This document shows positions 23,667 to 27,386 of a stretch of DNA of 27,386 nt, in pieces (position 1 is the first letter of the stretch; each line of letters begins with the position of its first letter). Both the position numbers and the translations under genes were made by a program. This DNA comes from JAVBOP01 sp031550405 (GTDB taxonomy: Bacteria; Bacteroidota; Ignavibacteria; Kapaibacteriales; UBA2268), in assembly GCA_031550405.1 (NCBI GenBank), contig JAVBOP010000179.1:1-27386 (forward strand), given 5' to 3'. The notes under the pieces are model-generated. The model searched no databases. It had not been told where the DNA came from and saw nothing but the letters and a program-made list of their open reading frames with translations.

Positions 23667-25721
23667 TTATCTCTCTATCCTTATTCTCGCATCAACGGCA
23701 ACAACGCTTTTTTCTGTGCCAAGTAATGGATTGATATCCATCTCGAATATTTCGGGAGCATATTTTAAAAGTGCTGATACCTGTACAATAATATTGGCAA
23801 ACATATCTTGGTTTATGCCAGCCTGTCCGCGAACACCTTCGATTATCTTATATGATTTCAAAGACTTAATCATATTTAGTGCTTCTGATTGATTAACAGG
23901 CGAAAGCGAATACTGAACATCTTTCAACACTTCAATAAATATGCCGCCTAAACCACAGAATATTAAATGTCCATAATTTTCTTCATACTTAGCACCAATA
24001 AACAGCTCTGTTCCAGAAAGCATCGGCTGCAATAAAACACCTTCTGCATCAGCAATTTTCATCATAGCATCAAATGTTTCGATAACTGTATTATCGTCTT
24101 TTATGTTGAGTTTTACTCCGCCAACATCAGATTTATGTACAGGTCCAACTACTTTCATTACAAGAGGATAGCCTATTTCTTTTGCAGCTGCAACAGCTTC
24201 ATTCTGAGTTTTAACAACAATTTCTTTTGCACGAGAAATCTTTGCAGCGTCAAGCAGCATTTGTACTTGTTCTGGCTCAAGATATCCATTTTCTGCATTA
24301 TCAATAACTTGGCGTATTTTAGCAACATCGACTTTTGCAGATTCAAGTTCTTCTTTTGCTGGAGAAATAGCATGAAAGACTTTCCCTAATGCCTTGCCAA
24401 ACGCAACTTCATCAGTAAAACAAGCATTGCCTTTATTGAAAAAGTGCTTCATTTCATTAGCAGTTAGATATGGCGATGGCATGACAGGATATATAGGTTT
24501 TTTGTCGGTTTTCTTATGTTTGTCGATAACATCATATGAATCATATACTTCAAACAAACCAGCCGTTCCATAAATCACAGCCGTTCCGTCTATATTATCG
24601 AATTTATTTTCGATATAATCTAATATAACATCAAGTTGTTCTGCTGTTCCGGTTGCAAGAAAATCAATAGGATTTGCTACAGATGAACCATGAAATAGTT
24701 TAGTTAAAAGTTCATCAGCGGCAGCACCTTCAATATGTGGTACACGCATACCAGTTTCTGATAAGGCATCTGTAAGCATAACGCCGGGCCCGCCAGCATG
24801 GGTTACAATGGCAATGTTTTGACCTTTAAGCTGTGCATTTTGCAAGATAGTTGCGACGGTTATTAGTTCAAAGCGACCAAAACAGCGTATAATACCAGCT
24901 TTTTTAAATAGTGCATCTACTGCAGTATCCGAACCAGCCAATGCCCCTGTATGAGATGAAGCAGCACGAGAACCATCTTCCGATGTTCCCGATTTAACTG
25001 CTGCAATGCGACAACCTTTATTGATAAGCGAACGAGAATGCTTTAATAATTTTTGAGGATTGCTAACCTTCTCTAAATAAATCAACTTAACCTTAGAACT
25101 TGTTTTTGCATCAAAAGTATTATCCCAAAATTCAAGCACTTCTTCAACGCCAATTTGTGCAGAATTTCCAACCGAAAATACGCTGGCAAATGGCAAGCCG
25201 TGCATAATTGCTTCTTCTATAATAAAACAAGCAGTAGCACCAGAACCAGTAACAAAATCACAGCCTTGCGGTTCAAGTTTTGGAATTGGACCTGCAAAAA
25301 CACCATTGTAATTAGGCGTAAGCATACCGATACAATTAGGTCCTATTAATGTTGCTTGATATTTGTTGCAAAGAGCGACAATTCTATCTTCTAATGCTTT
25401 GCCTGCCTCACCGACTTCGCTAAATCCAGCAGATACGATGATTATAGCTTTTGTGCCTTTTTGAGAGCATAATGTTTCTATAGTTTGTTCACAAAATTTC
25501 GCTGCAATACACAAAATTGCAACATCGGCTGAAGGCACTTCTTCAACATTTGCATAACATTTTTTGCCTTGTATCTCGGCTTCTTTTGGATTTACAACAT
25601 ATAGGTTGTGGAAATTGCCGTCAATTAAGTTTTTTAAAACACGTCCGCCGGGTTTTGTAATATCATTCGAGCCGCCAACGACAAGAATACTTTGAGGATT
25701 AAGTAATTGTTGATTAATCAT
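23667..25721 (-). CDS. Acetate--CoA ligase (ADP-forming), fused alpha-beta
   Basis: 684 residues, the usual length of the fused form. It converts acyl-CoA + ADP + Pi to the acid + CoA + ATP, allowing ATP synthesis from acetyl-CoA. The N-terminal CoA-binding domain starts 'PQSILVVGGSNDITKPGGRV' (9-28); the succinyl-CoA-ligase-like part follows with 'GPNCIGMLTP' (127-136) and 'SSHTGALAG' (255-263), where His257 is the expected phosphohistidine. The C-terminal ATP-grasp (beta) part from about residue 470 has 'YPLVMKVVGPVHKSDVGGVK' and ends 'FEMDINPLL'. All parts are intact. A perfect palindrome copy lies 57 bp upstream. It may be co-transcribed with the TlpA-like gene 86 bp upstream. Confidence 0.95.
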   Translation of the reverse strand: MINQQLLNPQSILVVGGSNDITKPGGRVLKNLIDGNFHNLYVVNPKEAEIQGKKCYANVEEVPSADVAILCIAAKFCEQTIETLCSQKGTKAIIIVSAGFSEVGEAGKALEDRIVALCNKYQATLIGPNCIGMLTPNYNGVFAGPIPKLEPQGCDFVTGSGATACFIIEEAIMHGLPFASVFSVGNSAQIGVEEVLEFWDNTFDAKTSSKVKLIYLEKVSNPQKLLKHSRSLINKGCRIAAVKSGTSEDGSRAASSHTGALAGSDTAVDALFKKAGIIRCFGRFELITVATILQNAQLKGQNIAIVTHAGGPGVMLTDALSETGMRVPHIEGAAADELLTKLFHGSSVANPIDFLATGTAEQLDVILDYIENKFDNIDGTAVIYGTAGLFEVYDSYDVIDKHKKTDKKPIYPVMPSPYLTANEMKHFFNKGNACFTDEVAFGKALGKVFHAISPAKEELESAKVDVAKIRQVIDNAENGYLEPEQVQMLLDAAKISRAKEIVVKTQNEAVAAAKEIGYPLVMKVVGPVHKSDVGGVKLNIKDDNTVIETFDAMMKIADAEGVLLQPMLSGTELFIGAKYEENYGHLIFCGLGGIFIEVLKDVQYSLSPVNQSEALNMIKSLKSYKIIEGVRGQAGINQDMFANIIVQVSALLKYAPEIFEMDINPLLGTEKSVVAVDARIRIER

Positions 25722-25777
25722 GGATTAAGATAGTTTAAATTTATACAACATTGGTAATTATAAGGATTTAGATTGGC

Positions 25778-25801
25778 AATAATGAATTTTTTTTCATTAT
25801 T
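25778..25801 (-). repeat. AT-rich palindrome copy 7 (class B, perfect 9-bp arms)
   Basis: AATAATGAA-TTTTTT-TTCATTATT: perfect 9-bp arms around a 6-bp spacer, in the gap between the TlpA-like gene and the ligase gene. Its core 20 bases are identical to 16147-16166. Confidence 0.7.
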
Positions 25802-25807
25802 TTGTCT

Positions 25808-26488
25808 CTATTTTAAATTTAACATGATGTCTAAAAGATTGCTAAGCCATTTGTCATATTCTTCAAAATAGCCAATCATACCTGTGTAGACCATGCCGTT
25901 TTCATCAATAACGTATAATGCCGGAAATGCGCCTATCTGGAAATTTTTTTGAATCGATTTTTCAACAAACAGTATCGGCACTTTGAATGGCTTGTAATAG
26001 CTTGAATCTATGGATATAGTTGCTTTATTTTTTACTTCGTCAAATTCAATTTTTGTGTTTTCATAGCTATTCAAAAAATCAGTCAATTTTTTTTTATCAC
26101 TTAAATCATTGGGATTTACAGCATAAAAGCTGATATTTTTTTCTCTATATTTGGCAAAAACCCTTTCCAATTTTGGAAGCAGAAGAAGGCAATACTGGCA
26201 ATCTTTTTCCCAAAATTGCAACACCGTAATTTTTCCTTTGTAATCGACAGAGTGTCTGGAAAGCAGCTCGTTGAACTGGCTTGCATCGGTAATTTTATAC
26301 TGTGGCTTCATAAAAAGCGAGCCGCTTATCTTTGGGGCATAGGTACCGTTTTCCAATAAATTTTCCAACAAATTTGCATTGACCTCTGTTACCTCTTGAT
26401 CTTTTGTATCTTCATTAGAAAAAAGCAGATAGCTGCACAGGAAAAAAGCCAGTACAGTTTTTGCTACAGCTATAATAAAATTTGGCAT
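25808..26488 (-). CDS. TlpA-like membrane-anchored/periplasmic thioredoxin
   Basis: 226 residues. An N-terminal hydrophobic segment (residues 4-24) acts as signal anchor or signal peptide. The thioredoxin fold follows from about residue 80: 'KGKITVLQFWEKDCQYCLLL' with the redox pair Cys97-x-x-Cys100 and 'GAFPALYVIDENG' with the cis-Pro loop. A TlpA-type insertion lies between. Such proteins reduce disulfides in the cell envelope, for example in cytochrome c maturation, but no cytochrome-assembly genes are nearby, so the target is unknown. Start ATG 26488 is the first in frame with the hydrophobic segment. Confidence 0.87.
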   Translation of the reverse strand: MPNFIIAVAKTVLAFFLCSYLLFSNEDTKDQEVTEVNANLLENLLENGTYAPKISGSLFMKPQYKITDASQFNELLSRHSVDYKGKITVLQFWEKDCQYCLLLLPKLERVFAKYREKNISFYAVNPNDLSDKKKLTDFLNSYENTKIEFDEVKNKATISIDSSYYKPFKVPILFVEKSIQKNFQIGAFPALYVIDENGMVYTGMIGYFEEYDKWLSNLLDIMLNLK

Positions 26489-26645
26489 TTGTTACAAGTA
26501 TAAATATTGAAAAGCAAAATTAAGATAAATTCTTGGTATAAAAAAGCATAAAATATCATTATTTTCTTTGTCATATAGATATTTATTTATAATTTTATAA
26601 CAGTTAGAATTGTTCCTCAATTTGTAAAACATATTGAAAGGCATA

Positions 26646-26665
26646 TAATGAAAAAAAATTCATCA
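26646..26665 (+). repeat. AT-rich palindrome copy 8, contains a start codon
   Basis: TAATGAA-AAAAAA-TTCATCA: 19 of 20 bases match the class B copies (complement of 16147-16166). The ATG in the left arm (26648-26650) is the start codon of the downstream secreted protein. Confidence 0.5.
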
Positions 26666-27386
26666 AAAGCAACATATTTAATGCTATTGAATATTTTGAT
26701 TTTTTTAGTATTAAATATTTGTTTCGTTTGTGAAGGCAGCGCTGCACAATTAGATGAAAAACCATTGTTATTAGTTCAAAAAAATAAGTCTAATCCCAAT
26801 GAAAACAAGAAGAAGCCAATAACTGCAAAACCGAAATTTCCAGATAAATATTCCGAACTTGACGATAAAAGCAAAGCTGTAAAAATTATCACGGAAGAGT
26901 TGATTGCAACAACGCTGGAGACGGCAAGGCAAAAATATATAAAGGGCTTGATTTGCGTGCAGCATGGCGATACCCTTGAAGCTGTCAGGCAAATGGAAAG
27001 TGCTATTGAAAATTTGAATAAATTAGTCAGTTATCCAAATATTGAAAATAATTCCGATTTTTTGGATTTAACGCAAAATATCATTTCAGATTATGAAAAA
27101 TATATTAAGAGCGTTGATATAACTTCTGACAATACATTAAGCCTATATATATCTAAGGATAGGCTGTTTGACACTGCGCAGGCTGCTTATGCTGTGCCGG
27201 GCGAACAATACCCCAAAATGGTATCCAATCAAAATATGGATTCCTCAAAATTTGCTTTCCATTTTCCATCTTCCGATGAGCTTTTAATTCCGCTTTCTGA
27301 TGATCCATCAATAGAGGCGCAGCTTAATTTTTTGACGCAGGGAGCTGGACGGAGATATATATTAGGCTGGTTGAAAAGGACTGGGA
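26648..27386 (+). CDS. Probable secreted lytic transglycosylase, 3' end outside window
   Basis: The frame is open from ATG 26648 to the window edge (246 codons). A signal peptide is visible: MKKNSSKATYLMLLNILIFLV and onward, likely cleavage near residue 32 after GSA. A Lys/Asn/Pro-rich linker (42-62) and a helical region follow. The segment 'PLSDDPSIEAQLNFLTQGAG' followed by 'RRYILGWLKRTG' (about 215-246) matches the stretch that normally precedes the SLT catalytic domain in MltD-like enzymes (pattern 'N..V...I.YF...GR..F..WL.RSGRY'). The catalytic Glu and any LysM repeats would lie beyond the edge, so this call rests on the pre-catalytic motif alone. Confidence 0.65.
   Translation, partial: MKKNSSKATYLMLLNILIFLVLNICFVCEGSAAQLDEKPLLLVQKNKSNPNENKKKPITAKPKFPDKYSELDDKSKAVKIITEELIATTLETARQKYIKGLICVQHGDTLEAVRQMESAIENLNKLVSYPNIENNSDFLDLTQNIISDYEKYIKSVDITSDNTLSLYISKDRLFDTAQAAYAVPGEQYPKMVSNQNMDSSKFAFHFPSSDELLIPLSDDPSIEAQLNFLTQGAGRRYILGWLKRTG

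Noticed and set aside
5221..26665. Recurrent palindromes as dif/Xer recombination sites
   Set aside because: The central 6-bp spacer is similar in length, but the TTATG/CATAA arms point the opposite way from XerC/XerD sites and many copies per 27 kb do not fit a unique dif site.
5221..26665. Recurrent palindromes as a CRISPR array
   Set aside because: Copies are kilobases apart without regularly sized spacers, and no cas gene is present.

Overview
The window looks like the chromosome of a Gram-negative, AT-rich bacterium of the FCB superphylum (Bacteroidota, Chlorobiota, Ignavibacteria or Kapabacteria type). The evidence is: (1) lpxA, so lipid A is made; (2) several promoters of the TAnnTTTG type, one with a TTTG box 19 bp upstream; (3) very large secreted proteins with 'GDW-D--TW' modules and beta-repeat text typical of these phyla; (4) weak or absent Shine-Dalgarno sequences at many starts. 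Genus-level placement is not possible from the sequence alone.

Layout. 1-8419 (+): two very large surface/secreted proteins (the first open at the left edge) on either side of a small YodC/DUF2158 protein, closed by an intrinsic terminator. 8684-12877 (+): tRNA-Trp(CCA), then rpoB alone, closed by a strong terminator; rpoC is not next. 12880-13368: a decayed lipoprotein gene and two hairpins. 13369-16143 (+): an acetate/succinate-type CoA-transferase with its terminator, then a GT4 glycosyltransferase. 16169-19016 (-): mraZ-rsmH-hisS, with an MraZ-box operator and a good promoter in front of mraZ. 19319-21033 (+): an OsmC-family protein overlapping a secreted TPR protein. 21384-22163 (+): lpxA. 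22263-23254 (-): rplJ-rplL with their own promoter and leader, sharing a bidirectional terminator with lpxA. 23667-26488 (-): an ADP-forming acetate-CoA ligase and, upstream of it, a TlpA-like thioredoxin. 26648-end (+): the N-terminal part of a probable secreted lytic transglycosylase.

Two themes stand out. First, genes that normally sit in long conserved operons are scattered: tRNA-Trp is directly followed by rpoB without secE-nusG-rplKAJL between them, rplJL lie about 10 kb away on the other strand, rpoC is absent downstream, mraZ-rsmH lack the rest of the division/cell-wall cluster, and lpxA is alone. Second, a short AT-rich palindrome (arms TTATGAA/TTCATAA or TAATGAA/TTCATTA around an A-rich 6-bp spacer) recurs at gene boundaries through the whole window. 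Four copies have perfect arms of 7-9 bp, two 20-mers are each repeated exactly, and in three genes the ATG start codon lies inside the left arm. I know of no named element matching it; it is the best candidate here for something undescribed.

Metabolically, the CoA-transferase and the ADP-forming ligase together suggest acetate formation from acetyl-CoA with substrate-level ATP synthesis (inference). The rest is housekeeping (transcription, translation, cell wall, lipid A) plus envelope proteins.
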